Below the pieces are notes generated by a model that made no database searches, had not been told where the DNA came from, and worked only from the letters and a program-made list of their open reading frames with translations. Shown here piece by piece: positions 5,904 to 13,531 of a DNA stretch of 47,802 nucleotides; positions within the stretch are counted from its first letter, which is position 1; every line of letters starts with the position of its first letter. The DNA is from a virus, in IMG/VR virus record IMGVR_UViG_3300048527_000022, positions 1-47,802 of that record; one strand, 5' to 3'. Position numbers and translations under genes: made by a program.

Positions 5904-7859
5904 ATGGAAAAAGTTAAATATTTTATACCTAACATACAGGTAAGGTGCGTCACTGCATATTGTAGACTTAGTGAAACTGCTACAATGATAAGAGATCTTG
6001 ATGAAGGTAATGGAGTTGAGATTAGATATACAATAGATAATCATCTAGATGCAGCTCGTATTGGTCAAGATGATTGTTATGATCTAGAGTTTGTAAATTC
6101 TAAAGATGAGTTATTACAGACAGCTATGGAACGTTATCCTAAAGGATGCACATTTATATCACGTGGTGGAGCTACAATAGAAGATTTTGATCCAGAATAT
6201 CCTTATTGGTCTGATGATGATTTTATTTATATCTGTTCAAGAAATTATGGTAACATTATTGTTTACGAACTAGATGACAATAAATGGATGGATGTAGTTT
6301 CATCATCACCATCTAAATCTACTATTAATGTAGGTGATCTAATCAGAATCAAACATCAGCGTAAGCGTACTGGAGAAGCATATTGTAATGTAAAACCTCA
6401 AGATAAGAAATATGCAACTCACAATGGTTGGGCAGCACACAATAATGTAGAAGCTCATGTAATAGATGCTTATTATGCTGAGCATTTAGACAACTGGTTC
6501 TATAAAGTAGGTGTAGATGATTGGTATTCAGAAGATGCTATTACGCCTGTGGAACAAGCTATACCAGACCCAACAGAAGATATCACTTCATTTCCTAAAG
6601 AAGGACAATGTAAGACAATAGATGTACAATTGATGGAATATATTCGTAAGACTAGAACTCCAGAAGGAGACCAATCCTTAAGAGACCGTGCTAAAGCATT
6701 GTGTTGGAATGAGAAAGGATATTGGTTTGTATCTCGTAGTTCAAGTAAGACAGAATATACACTTGCTCAGTTGTTAAATTTTATCACACAAACCCCAAAA
6801 GAAAAACCTATGGAGCCACAAGATGCCCAACAGTTTGATTACACACCACAAGGTGGTTTTCAATTAACTCTTCCTCCTGAGATTGTAGGAGCAGCATTAC
6901 AACAAGCTACACAAACTCATTTCAGAGAGTCTGAAAAGAAGTTTGAGAAGCATCGTGAAGATGTAGCAGCTCTTGTAGAGAAGAAGAAGCAGATGATTGA
7001 GACAGAATTATATCAGAAGTTTGAAAAGACTATCGGATGTGATTTTGTAGAGTTCAAGACAAAAGTTGTAGAAGACTATTTAACTTCTAAGCAAGTTGTT
7101 ATTGAACTAGGACAAGAGAAGAAATATGAATTCTCTCTTGAGGATAAACATGAACAATTACCAAAGATGGTAACATTTCTACAGTTGTTTAAGCAAGCTA
7201 TGATTGTAGGTCCATCAGGATCAGGTAAATCAACTATGGCTAAGCAAGCAGCTGAAGTTATGGGACTACGCTATGGTGCATTCTCTTGTAATCTAGAAGC
7301 ATCTAAGTCAGAATTAGTAGGTTTTGCTAACATTGACGGTTATGTAGAGTCTTCATTCTTAGATTTCTATGAGAACGGTGGTGTATTCTTGGTTGACGAG
7401 TATGATTCTATGTCTCCATCTATTGCTGTAGTTCTAAACGCAGCTTTCGATAGAACTGGTATGATTGCTGTACCAAATCGTAAGGGTAAAACTATAGCCA
7501 AGAAGCACAAAGATTTCTATTGTATTCTGGCAGGTAATACCTGGGGTTCTGGTTCTGTAGAATATCAAGGGCGTGAGATGCAGGATGCTGCATTCTTAGA
7601 TCGTTTCAAGATGTGTCGTATCTTCATTGATTATGATGAGAAGCTTGAGAAGAATATTGCTGGTAAACACCATAGTTTCTTTAAGAAAGTTCGTAACTAT
7701 GTCAACAAGAAAGTAGATGGTGAGAACTTCTCAACTCGTTCTATGTATGATGCTGCAATGTTATTGAATAATGGCTTTACACATCAAGACATTCTAACTA
7801 TGATGTCTGAGCATTGGGATGAAGCATTACGTAAAGACTTAATTAGCACTGTAGCCTAA
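5904..7859 (+). CDS. MoxR/CobS-type AAA+ ATPase with large N-terminal extension, 651 aa
   Basis: The C-terminal ~270 residues are an AAA+ ATPase of the MoxR/CbbQ/CobS type: Walker A GPSGSGKS at about 436-443, Walker B VFLVDEYD with acidic pair D498/E499, and an asparagine sensor 1 in CILAGNTWG. The N-terminal ~330 residues are a separate part with strand-rich repeats (ISRGGATIEDFDPEYPYW, WFYKVGVDDWYSED), followed by a charged coiled coil (FRESEKKFEKHREDVAALVEKKKQMIE). Family members remodel substrates together with a VWA protein, and the next gene, overlapping by one base, encodes such a partner. The substrate is unknown. The leader before the ATG is A-rich. Confidence 0.8.
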   Translation: MEKVKYFIPNIQVRCVTAYCRLSETATMIRDLDEGNGVEIRYTIDNHLDAARIGQDDCYDLEFVNSKDELLQTAMERYPKGCTFISRGGATIEDFDPEYPYWSDDDFIYICSRNYGNIIVYELDDNKWMDVVSSSPSKSTINVGDLIRIKHQRKRTGEAYCNVKPQDKKYATHNGWAAHNNVEAHVIDAYYAEHLDNWFYKVGVDDWYSEDAITPVEQAIPDPTEDITSFPKEGQCKTIDVQLMEYIRKTRTPEGDQSLRDRAKALCWNEKGYWFVSRSSSKTEYTLAQLLNFITQTPKEKPMEPQDAQQFDYTPQGGFQLTLPPEIVGAALQQATQTHFRESEKKFEKHREDVAALVEKKKQMIETELYQKFEKTIGCDFVEFKTKVVEDYLTSKQVVIELGQEKKYEFSLEDKHEQLPKMVTFLQLFKQAMIVGPSGSGKSTMAKQAAEVMGLRYGAFSCNLEASKSELVGFANIDGYVESSFLDFYENGGVFLVDEYDSMSPSIAVVLNAAFDRTGMIAVPNRKGKTIAKKHKDFYCILAGNTWGSGSVEYQGREMQDAAFLDRFKMCRIFIDYDEKLEKNIAGKHHSFFKKVRNYVNKKVDGENFSTRSMYDAAMLLNNGFTHQDILTMMSEHWDEALRKDLISTVA

Positions 7860-8722
7860 TGCGTATAGTCAAAGAAGAGAAGAAAATTCTTCACATGCAT
7901 TTTGATTCTGTAGATGATTTCTTTCAACACAGTAATGCAAAAGAGCTTTATGAAAAAGGTGTAGACCATTTACCTGATCGTAATAGAACTCACATTAGAG
8001 AAATCGCTAAAGGAGATGAAAAGAGTTGGCGATATGCAGAGGAGAAAAACAAAGATCAGTTTGAGAAGACTAGATTTGATCCTACTAAAGGTAAGAAAAT
8101 GTGTTCAGATGCTGTTAAATCAACCATGGCTGATAGAAGCTATAAAAAGTTGATGGCTAATGCTATGACATATCGTAGAAAACCTAAGTTTCAGGATGTA
8201 GGATCTAGACTATCTGTCCCACGAGCTATAGCTGGTGAGGATAAATACTTTGTTAGTCTCAAGGCTGCAAGAAAACCAACAGTGAAGATTGCTATTAACA
8301 TTTGTGGGAGTGCAAGTGTTAATGCAGAAGCGTTTGCTAGAGTGGCACAAACAGCTATTCCAACTATTTATGCATTGGAACAAGCTGGTATCACCACTGA
8401 GGTGTATTATTGTGCATTCTCATCTGGAACTCATAATGGTTTCAAACACAGTCAACTAGCTGTAAGAGTTAAATCAGCCCAACAACGATTCTCATGGACA
8501 TTATTTGCTCCAGTGTTTTGTGTTGGTAGTTATAGAGATAACATCTTTACAGCATGGAGTAATTGTGAAATTGGAACTGATTATGGTTTAGGTAGACCAA
8601 TGACACAGGAAGATATCGAGAAGAATGGTAACTTCGGATATGATTCTGTAATTGGTTTAAATGCTGTAGGTCCAGTAGAGAATGTAGGCTCTATTTTTAG
8701 TAAAATAAAGCTTAAAAAGTAA
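7859..8722 (+). CDS. VWA-like partner of the AAA+ ATPase (CobT-like), 287 aa
   Basis: It starts inside the stop of the ATPase gene (TAATG), so the pair is made together. After a basic, helical N-terminal half, residues ~141-260 have the layout of a von Willebrand factor A domain as in CobT-type partners: a strand KIAINICGSAS, helix, strand TTEVYYCAFSSG and further strands. The metal site motif DxSxS is replaced by N147-x-C149-x-S151, so normal MIDAS metal binding is doubtful. MoxR-VWA pairs act as chaperone or chelatase-type machines; here the target may be a phage or host complex. Assignment rests on fold pattern and gene pairing. Confidence 0.6.
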   Translation: MRIVKEEKKILHMHFDSVDDFFQHSNAKELYEKGVDHLPDRNRTHIREIAKGDEKSWRYAEEKNKDQFEKTRFDPTKGKKMCSDAVKSTMADRSYKKLMANAMTYRRKPKFQDVGSRLSVPRAIAGEDKYFVSLKAARKPTVKIAINICGSASVNAEAFARVAQTAIPTIYALEQAGITTEVYYCAFSSGTHNGFKHSQLAVRVKSAQQRFSWTLFAPVFCVGSYRDNIFTAWSNCEIGTDYGLGRPMTQEDIEKNGNFGYDSVIGLNAVGPVENVGSIFSKIKLKK

Positions 8723-8746
8723 TTGGTTAAATGAATAATGGTTCAG

Positions 8747-8784
8747 AGAACTCTTGGATTATATCCTTGAGTTCTTTTATTTTC
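8747..8784 (+). terminator. Rho-independent terminator
   Basis: AGAACTC (8747-8753) pairs with GAGTTCT (8769-8775), an inner GGAT/ATCC stem continues after a TT/TT mismatch, and TTTTATTTTC follows. Ends the AAA+/VWA operon. Confidence 0.88.
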
Positions 8785-8806
8785 TCACACTTTAAATTTT
8801 TTACAA

Positions 8807-9139
8807 ATGAAGATTGCAATTGAAAGATCAGGAAGATCATTCTTCCTACACGCACTGCATTGGGTAGTGTTTGGTTTGTATGTGTACCAGATGTTTACAA
8901 AGGAAGACTATTTAACTAGTCTGAATTGTGCAATTTGGGTAGGTATCGCTTATGTACGTTTTCTACAATTACAAACATCTGAAGCTAGACTACAGATGTT
9001 AGAAACTGATATAGCAAGAGATATCATTGGTGGATTTGAACAGTTCATGAAAGATAACAAAGATGAGCTCATTGGAGATCTTAAAGAAAACAAAGTTGTT
9101 AAAGTTAAATTAAAAGACAAAGATGAAAAAGCAAATTAA
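8807..9139 (+). CDS. Membrane-anchored helical protein, 110 aa
   Basis: Residues ~12-55 contain two hydrophobic segments (FFLHALHWVVFGLYVYQMF and LNCAIWVGIAYVRFLQL), followed by a long amphipathic helix with coiled-coil character (TSEARLQMLETDIARDIIGGFEQFMKDNKDELIGDL) and a lysine-rich tail. It opens a new operon after the terminator and overlaps the next gene by 17 bases. Function unknown. Confidence 0.65.
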   Translation: MKIAIERSGRSFFLHALHWVVFGLYVYQMFTKEDYLTSLNCAIWVGIAYVRFLQLQTSEARLQMLETDIARDIIGGFEQFMKDNKDELIGDLKENKVVKVKLKDKDEKAN

Positions 9140-9500
9140 ATTCTTAACTGATTTAACTATTCATGCTAGAGATTATGTAAAACGTGCAGATATTGCACCA
9201 GTCAATAATTATGTTGACTTCGGTGGTGGTCTTAGAGCTTATTGCACAGATGGATATGATTTCTTTGTCATGTATTATGATCTTGATACGCGACTAACTG
9301 TTCATAATTTAAGAGGAACAGATGAAACATCTATTAGTTTTAATACTAATTTGACGGATAAAGATCTACAAACTATGTATGATAAAACATTTGCTATCTT
9401 ATTCGAATATGAAAAAAATCAAGCTGATGTATTAGAAAAACAAAGGATTGCACAGATTGCAGAATTAGAATCTAAATTAGCACGTTTAAGAGATTTATAA
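9123..9500 (+). CDS. Hypothetical protein with C-terminal coiled coil, 125 aa
   Basis: Not recognised. A compact alpha/beta N-terminal ~95 residues (VDFGGGLRAYCTDGYDFFVMYYDLDTRLTVHNL) precede a heptad-patterned helix (EYEKNQADVLEKQRIAQIAELESKLARLRDL) that should oligomerise. The start lies within the end of the previous gene, indicating coupled translation. Confidence 0.65.
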   Translation: MKKQIKFLTDLTIHARDYVKRADIAPVNNYVDFGGGLRAYCTDGYDFFVMYYDLDTRLTVHNLRGTDETSISFNTNLTDKDLQTMYDKTFAILFEYEKNQADVLEKQRIAQIAELESKLARLRDL

Positions 9501-9501
9501 C

Positions 9502-10002
9502 ATGGGATATCAACCTGTAAAACTAATCTACAACTCATTTCAGCCTCCACAATTGGAGGTTGGAATGCTGTTTGCTATGAATGTCACTATAAATGAGCAT
9601 TCATACTTGCATTTGAGAAAGCTTGAGAAGCTACCACGGGATATTGAAGAATATCTACAGCATAACGGACTACCTGTTAAGCCTTATTTTATTAGATCTA
9701 TAGATTCTAATCCAGATGTTGCACCAGAGGTGGTAGCATATCCAGATCAAATTGCATATTATGAGCAAGATGGTCAACTGTTTGATTTTACAGTTGATGA
9801 CATGAACTACATTAATATAGAAGATGATGGATATATCGGATTATACTTTGATGATGAAACAAACCAACCTGTATTAGAGGATGGTCGTGTTGTAGTCACA
9901 TCAATGGATAATATATTCGATGCAGATGATGAAGATTGGGAAGAACACGATCTAATTGATGATTGGGACGTTACATTACAAGACGGTTTAGAAGAACTAT
10001 AG
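9502..10002 (+). CDS. Hypothetical strongly acidic protein, 166 aa
   Basis: Not recognised. The N-terminal ~90 residues look globular; the C-terminal ~80 residues are extremely acidic (DDMNYINIEDDGYIGLYFDDE, then FDADDEDWEEHDLIDDWD). Such acidic proteins can mimic DNA, and phage DNA mimics inhibit host nucleases, but that is only a possibility here. It starts one base after the previous stop codon. Confidence 0.65.
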   Translation: MGYQPVKLIYNSFQPPQLEVGMLFAMNVTINEHSYLHLRKLEKLPRDIEEYLQHNGLPVKPYFIRSIDSNPDVAPEVVAYPDQIAYYEQDGQLFDFTVDDMNYINIEDDGYIGLYFDDETNQPVLEDGRVVVTSMDNIFDADDEDWEEHDLIDDWDVTLQDGLEEL

Positions 10003-10006
10003 ACTT

Positions 10007-10546
10007 ATGTTAAAGCACACATACATGGATGCTGCCCAGAAGAAAGCAGTAAGAGAGTTCTTAATAGGACACTTTAAGTTTAAGAACATAGTTGGACTAG
10101 CAGGTCCTGATATCAATGAGTACATTGAGTGGTGTAAAGCCAAAGGTTACAATGAGTTTGAAATATTTGAAGCAGATCCCTCTACAATGGTGTCACAACT
10201 TGCTAAACTAAATCAGAAAGTAAGAATGACATTTACGTATGGAGATATTCTAAAAGCAGATTCATCAAAAGAAGATACATTGTATGATCTTGATTTCTGT
10301 GCTAGTGTTCGTTATTTAAGAGAACATATAGCCAAATTCAAAGACCATTTTATTATGACGTTTAGCACAAGAATCGGTATCCAGGAAACTATAGATACAT
10401 TCTTCAGTGCAAGAAATGAGAAAATAATAAAATCAGAGGAAGTGTTCGAACCTCTACCACATACAGTGTTTACAACAGAACAAGGTAATTATTTATTCAT
10501 CAAGTATTGTGACACATCAGCAATGTGTTGCTTTGCAAAAATCTAA
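10007..10546 (+). CDS. Possible Rossmann-fold (methyltransferase-like) protein, 179 aa
   Basis: It begins with a helical segment, then a strand-turn KNIVGLAGPD resembling motif I of class I SAM-dependent methyltransferases, a helix, a second strand ending in an acidic residue (FEIFEADPS), then YGDIL and YDLDFCASVRYL where motifs II-IV would lie, and a C-terminal strand pair. There is no clear catalytic NPPY/DPPY motif, so a DNA adenine methylase is unlikely. Function remains uncertain; the Rossmann call is moderate. Confidence 0.45.
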   Translation: MLKHTYMDAAQKKAVREFLIGHFKFKNIVGLAGPDINEYIEWCKAKGYNEFEIFEADPSTMVSQLAKLNQKVRMTFTYGDILKADSSKEDTLYDLDFCASVRYLREHIAKFKDHFIMTFSTRIGIQETIDTFFSARNEKIIKSEEVFEPLPHTVFTTEQGNYLFIKYCDTSAMCCFAKI

Positions 10547-10552
10547 CAAATC

Positions 10553-10912
10553 ATGAAAAAGGAAGTAAAAGTAAAAAGATCAAAGTTTTTTTATACAGAA
10601 AAAGAAATTCAACAATTACAAGATGCTATCAATAGCAAAGAGTATAGAAGCGATTTTAAATTAGCTAAAGTGTACTCAGAAAAATTAAGCAGATCTATAG
10701 ATACTGTTTATAGTAAAGTACGTGAGCTAAATGGTAAAAAGATTAACAATAAGAATAAACGACCAATCAAAAAAGTTGTAGAAACTCCTGTAGCTAAAAT
10801 TGAAGTGATTGAAGAGACAGTAAAACCATTAACATTACCACAAGGTATGACATATCAAGGTAAGGCTAAAAAGGTAGAGCTTCACGCAGATCATTTCCGT
10901 GTATATTTTTAA
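10553..10912 (+). CDS. Basic protein with helix-turn-helix-like N-terminus, 119 aa
   Basis: Highly basic ends (KKEVKVKRSKFF, KKINNKNKRPIKK). Residues ~13-60 (YTEKEIQQLQDAINSKEYRSDFKLAKVYSEKLSRSIDTVYSKVRELN) look like a SANT/Myb-like three-helix DNA-binding unit. The rest is a flexible Lys/Pro/Val linker and a short C-terminal strand. It may bind DNA. The gene sits 6 bases after its neighbour in a run of co-oriented genes. Confidence 0.5.
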   Translation: MKKEVKVKRSKFFYTEKEIQQLQDAINSKEYRSDFKLAKVYSEKLSRSIDTVYSKVRELNGKKINNKNKRPIKKVVETPVAKIEVIEETVKPLTLPQGMTYQGKAKKVELHADHFRVYF

Positions 10913-10928
10913 TCTAAAAACTAAAGTT

Positions 10929-11147
10929 ATGTCTATTAAAACACGCGTAGGTAGAATGGTTGAAGTAATCAACCAAAATAAAAAGAAAGGCTCTGCTGAT
11001 ACATATCATTCTGTATTATTAAAGGCTGGTGATACAGTGAGAGAATTTCTATTTACAACAGTTGAGCTAGATGTAGCCTCTTCACGTGCTCGTAAGAACA
11101 TTGAGGATACATTAGAGCAGAGTTTTATTTCTAAAATTATAGATTAA
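10929..11147 (+). CDS. Hypothetical protein, 72 aa
   Basis: Not recognised. The ATG at 10929 follows ctaaagtt and is preferred over an in-frame upstream start that would overlap the previous gene. Basic at the N-terminus (IKTRVGRMVEVINQNKKKG), helical C-terminus (SRARKNIEDTLEQSFISKIID). Followed by a strong terminator. Confidence 0.6.
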   Translation: MSIKTRVGRMVEVINQNKKKGSADTYHSVLLKAGDTVREFLFTTVELDVASSRARKNIEDTLEQSFISKIID

Positions 11148-11153
11148 TTCATT

Positions 11154-11185
11154 AGCACTACGGGAGAGATCTCGTAGTGCTTTTA
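11154..11185 (+). terminator. Rho-independent terminator
   Basis: AGCACTACG (11154-11162) pairs with CGTAGTGCT (11173-11181), 9 bp, followed by TTTTAAAT. It ends the 8807-11147 unit. Confidence 0.9.
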
Positions 11186-11197
11186 AATCACACAGAA

Positions 11198-11470
11198 ATG
11201 TCTACAGCTAAAGGAACAAGTTATGTCACCTGCTATCATCCAGAGAACGATGATTTGTGGTGTGAACTAGAAGTAACATGGAAGCACACAAGCGAACCAG
11301 CAGTTATGTATTATAGCGATGGATCAGGTTATCCTGGCGATGAATCATCTGAGATTATAGATTCAAAGATGATTTCATATTGTGGTGAACCAGTACAACA
11401 AATGGTAGAACCACATTGGATTGATTGGAATAAAGTAATGGAAGATTTAGATCCCGAAAACTTAGATTAA
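11198..11470 (+). CDS. Hypothetical protein, 90 aa
   Basis: Not recognised. The ATG at 11198 (leader cacacagaa) lies after the terminator hairpin; the longer frame from 11177 would begin inside that hairpin. Acidic, rich in Trp and Tyr (YVTCYHPENDDLWCELEVTW, AVMYYSDGSGYPGDESSE, PHWIDWNKVMEDLD), probably a small beta-sandwich-like soluble protein. First gene of a run of overlapping microgenes. Confidence 0.65.
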   Translation: MSTAKGTSYVTCYHPENDDLWCELEVTWKHTSEPAVMYYSDGSGYPGDESSEIIDSKMISYCGEPVQQMVEPHWIDWNKVMEDLDPENLD

Positions 11471-11471
11471 T

Positions 11472-11630
11472 ATGTCAGAAGTAGAAAAAGCTGAGGAGCT
11501 TATGAAAACCTTTGGAGATGTTGCATATGATGCAGCACAACTCGCACAAGATCAGTACGATGAACAGGAAAATCCTGCTCAATTTTTATTTTGGCACAGA
11601 GTTAAAATTTATATTCATGCACACAGCTAA
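11472..11630 (+). CDS. Microprotein, 52 aa
   Basis: A short ORF starting one base after the upstream stop. Acidic, helical (EVEKAEELMKTFGDVAYDAAQLAQDQYDEQ) with an aromatic/basic tail. It overlaps the next ORF by 14 bases, as do several neighbours. No family recognised. Confidence 0.5.
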   Translation: MSEVEKAEELMKTFGDVAYDAAQLAQDQYDEQENPAQFLFWHRVKIYIHAHS

Positions 11631-11775
11631 AATCACTGTACAATCAACCTTTGAGCATATTGACAAAGAGTTGAAAAAGGAGTATCTTCGTGATAAAGAA
11701 CGATACTTAGAAAAATGGGGCTTACGAGTTATTAAAACTAATACACCTAAAACTGCTTTGCAAACATGGCAATAG
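11617..11775 (+). CDS. Microprotein, 52 aa
   Basis: The ATG at 11617 gives MHTAKITVQSTFEHIDKEL, followed by a charged helix (KKEYLRDKERYLEKWGLRVI) and a short tail. A longer frame from 11512 would overlap the previous gene almost completely and is rejected. No family recognised. Confidence 0.5.
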   Translation: MHTAKITVQSTFEHIDKELKKEYLRDKERYLEKWGLRVIKTNTPKTALQTWQ

Positions 11776-11900
11776 TAATAGTAATTATTACACTCATCTC
11801 TGGGCTCATAGCCTGGAGATGGACTGTAGGAATAGACCACATGAACACACATCATCCTGATTATAAAGGTGATGATTTATTTGGAGAAGATGAGGAATAA
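11766..11900 (+). CDS. Single-pass membrane microprotein, 44 aa
   Basis: It opens with a pure hydrophobic helix, AIVIVIITLISGLIAW, then RW and an acidic tail (YKGDDLFGEDEE). It starts within the end of the previous gene (10-base overlap). An inner membrane microprotein of unknown role. Confidence 0.5.
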   Translation: MAIVIVIITLISGLIAWRWTVGIDHMNTHHPDYKGDDLFGEDEE

Positions 11901-11907
11901 ATTGGAA

Positions 11908-11997
11908 ATGTACATAGAGAATAAACTATTTAGAATAGTTCTAAAGATGTTGAAGCTTGTTGTATGGTATATGAAAAAAACAGGATGGAAAAAATAA
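11908..11997 (+). CDS. Basic microprotein, 29 aa
   Basis: A very short ORF (MYIENKLFRIVLKMLKLVVWY then MKKTGWKK), hydrophobic-basic and amphipathic. It fits the gap between neighbours but overlaps an alternative upstream start of the next gene. Weak evidence; a membrane-associated peptide if real. Confidence 0.3.
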   Translation: MYIENKLFRIVLKMLKLVVWYMKKTGWKK

Positions 11998-12287
11998 TTA
12001 GATCCAAACATGGATACGAAGAATCAAATACCGCTTGTCCATGGTGTGAACATGAGCATGATGTAAGAGTGTTAGACAAAACATTCAAACGCTCAGGCAA
12101 TAAATGCACAATGCATTCAACTTGTGATAAATGTGACAAACGTGTGCGGTTACAACTGCATAAGTTAGGTCATTATAGTTTCTATAAATATATTGACTAT
12201 AAAAAAAGACGCAGGGTTAAAGATGGTTGGCAACAACAAAGATTTCGTGAAACAATAGATTATTCAACAGAATTTTTAAAAAGCTAA
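11985..12287 (+). CDS. Zinc-ribbon protein, 100 aa
   Basis: A putative zinc ribbon: CPWC at ~18-21, followed by histidines, then C-x6-C-x2-C (CTMHSTCDKC) about 25 residues later. The C-terminal half is basic (KKRRRVKDGWQQQRFR), suggesting nucleic acid binding. The start at 11985 gives least overlap; an in-frame ATG at 11964 is a valid alternative that adds 7 residues. Small zinc-ribbon proteins are common phage transcription or recombination accessories, but no specific family is recognised. Confidence 0.6.
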   Translation: MEKIIRSKHGYEESNTACPWCEHEHDVRVLDKTFKRSGNKCTMHSTCDKCDKRVRLQLHKLGHYSFYKYIDYKKRRRVKDGWQQQRFRETIDYSTEFLKS

Positions 12288-12288
12288 C

Positions 12289-12510
12289 ATGAGAACAATA
12301 ACTAAATCAGTAATTAAACTATCAGAGATACCTGAAGAATTACACCAATACATAGTGGCTGGATTCGATGTTCATACAGGACATAATGTTCATAGTTACC
12401 TAGAGTTTCACATTGGTGATGATGAGCAAGATCCTTTGACATTATGGTTACTTGAGAAGTATCCTACACTAAAGCGTAAGATTAGTTTCCTTATTCACAT
12501 AAATGTATAA
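12289..12510 (+). CDS. Hypothetical protein, 73 aa
   Basis: Not recognised. It starts one base after the upstream stop. An alpha/beta mini-domain (VIKLSEIPEELHQYIVAGFDVHTGHNV, then acidic GDDEQDP and LWLLEKYPTLKRKISFLIHI). Soluble, no cysteines. Confidence 0.6.
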   Translation: MRTITKSVIKLSEIPEELHQYIVAGFDVHTGHNVHSYLEFHIGDDEQDPLTLWLLEKYPTLKRKISFLIHINV

Positions 12511-12514
12511 GACA

Positions 12515-12895
12515 ATGGAAAAAGAATTTGCAACATACGAGCAAGCATTAGCCTTAAAGGAATTAGGGTTTGATGATGATGTGTTAGCGTGGTATGATGC
12601 TGAAAATAAACTACTAAACACAGGAAGTTTATGGCAATTATTTAAAAACGATGATGATTTTGTTCTTGCCCCGCTTAAACAGCAAGTATTTAGATGGTTT
12701 AGGGAGAAGCATGAATGGTATGCTAATTTGTCAAGTTGGATTCATGAAGAAGAGATTGGCATATATCATGAGTTCGAAATATATGGAACTCCTAACTCAG
12801 CTCATGGTAGTATTCCATTTAAAACCTACGAAGAAGCAGAGAATGCTTGTATTGATAAATTAATAGAAATTTGTAAACAACAAAGCAATGACTAA
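12515..12895 (+). CDS. Hypothetical protein, 126 aa
   Basis: Resembles short phage proteins with the layout FATYEQALALKELGFDDD...LAPLKQQVFRWFREKHEWYA...YGTPNSAHGSIPFKTYEEAENACIDKLIE. This arrangement is widespread in phages of Bacteroidota and Firmicutes and has no established function. The ATG at 12515 is chosen; the longer frame from 12503 would overlap the previous gene. It overlaps the next gene by 8 bases. Confidence 0.65.
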   Translation: MEKEFATYEQALALKELGFDDDVLAWYDAENKLLNTGSLWQLFKNDDDFVLAPLKQQVFRWFREKHEWYANLSSWIHEEEIGIYHEFEIYGTPNSAHGSIPFKTYEEAENACIDKLIEICKQQSND

Positions 12896-13055
12896 ATATA
12901 CATTTGATGAAAAAGAACCTGAAATTGGTGAAATAGTTTCACTTGTGTGGGAAGATGGTTCAGATTGCGAGTGTATTTATTATCCACTTGATAAAACAAT
13001 ATTACCATTACCTACGCACTGGTACTACATAAATAAACAACAAGAAAATGAGTAA
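12888..13055 (+). CDS. Small DUF551-like protein, 55 aa
   Basis: A short ORF with the pattern PEIGEIVSLVWEDGSDCECIYYPL followed by LPLPTHWYYI, weakly like the DUF551 layout in which a strand pair precedes a HWxPLP-type tail. It overlaps both neighbours by 8 bases (ATGA-like coupling). The family call is tentative; the gene itself is well supported by packing. Confidence 0.5.
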   Translation: MTKYTFDEKEPEIGEIVSLVWEDGSDCECIYYPLDKTILPLPTHWYYINKQQENE

Positions 13056-13302
13056 AGAAGAAGAATACCCAGAAGATGTAATAGATGGTAGAGGTGAAGA
13101 TGATGGTTTTCTGTCATCTGTTATAGAAAAAGCAAGAGCTTTCTCAGATGAGATAGTAAGAATCCATTCAACCTTTCATCCAGGTATGTCACAGGAAGAA
13201 CTAGACCGTATCAGAACAGTTGTGGAAGCCTATAGTTTTGTTGGCTTCAGAAGAGGTTACTTAGAAGGTTTTAATGATGCTAAACAACAAGACAATGAGT
13301 AA
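13048..13302 (+). CDS. Hypothetical protein, 84 aa
   Basis: Not recognised. Acidic N-terminus (EEEYPEDVIDGRGEDDG), then two helices (SSVIEKARAFSDEIVRIH and SQEELDRIRTVVEAYSFVGFRRGYLEGFNDAKQ). The last helix resembles the small phage proteins that end in a G-F-x-x-A/G-x-x-D-A pattern. It overlaps both adjacent genes by 8 bases. Confidence 0.6.
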   Translation: MSKEEEYPEDVIDGRGEDDGFLSSVIEKARAFSDEIVRIHSTFHPGMSQEELDRIRTVVEAYSFVGFRRGYLEGFNDAKQQDNE

Positions 13303-13531
13303 AGACAAATGCGTAATGTGTGGAGTAGAAACTCTATATGACCTATCAACACATGTTGATTATCGTTACAACTATGTTGATGGTATTGGTCAAATGTGTA
13401 ATGAGTGTTACGGAAAAGGAAGTAGTCCAAAACAACAAGTTCTTATTCCACAAGAATACATTCATATGTTTCCTAATGATGCAGAATTAGGTGGAGCAGT
13501 GAGAAAATTCTATAACGAACACTACAAGTAA
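13295..13531 (+). CDS. Zinc-finger protein, 78 aa
   Basis: CVMC at residues 6-9 and CNEC about 25 residues later form a likely treble-clef or zinc-ribbon site. The remainder is a small helical tail (NDAELGGAVRKFYNEHYK). The ATG at 13295 is coupled to the preceding gene by an 8-base overlap; its stop overlaps the start of the DNA polymerase gene (TAATG). It may be a replication accessory or regulator by position. Confidence 0.6.
   Translation: MSKDKCVMCGVETLYDLSTHVDYRYNYVDGIGQMCNECYGKGSSPKQQVLIPQEYIHMFPNDAELGGAVRKFYNEHYK

Noticed and set aside
11177-11197. Start of the 11198 gene at 11177
   Set aside because: It lies within the terminator of the upstream unit.
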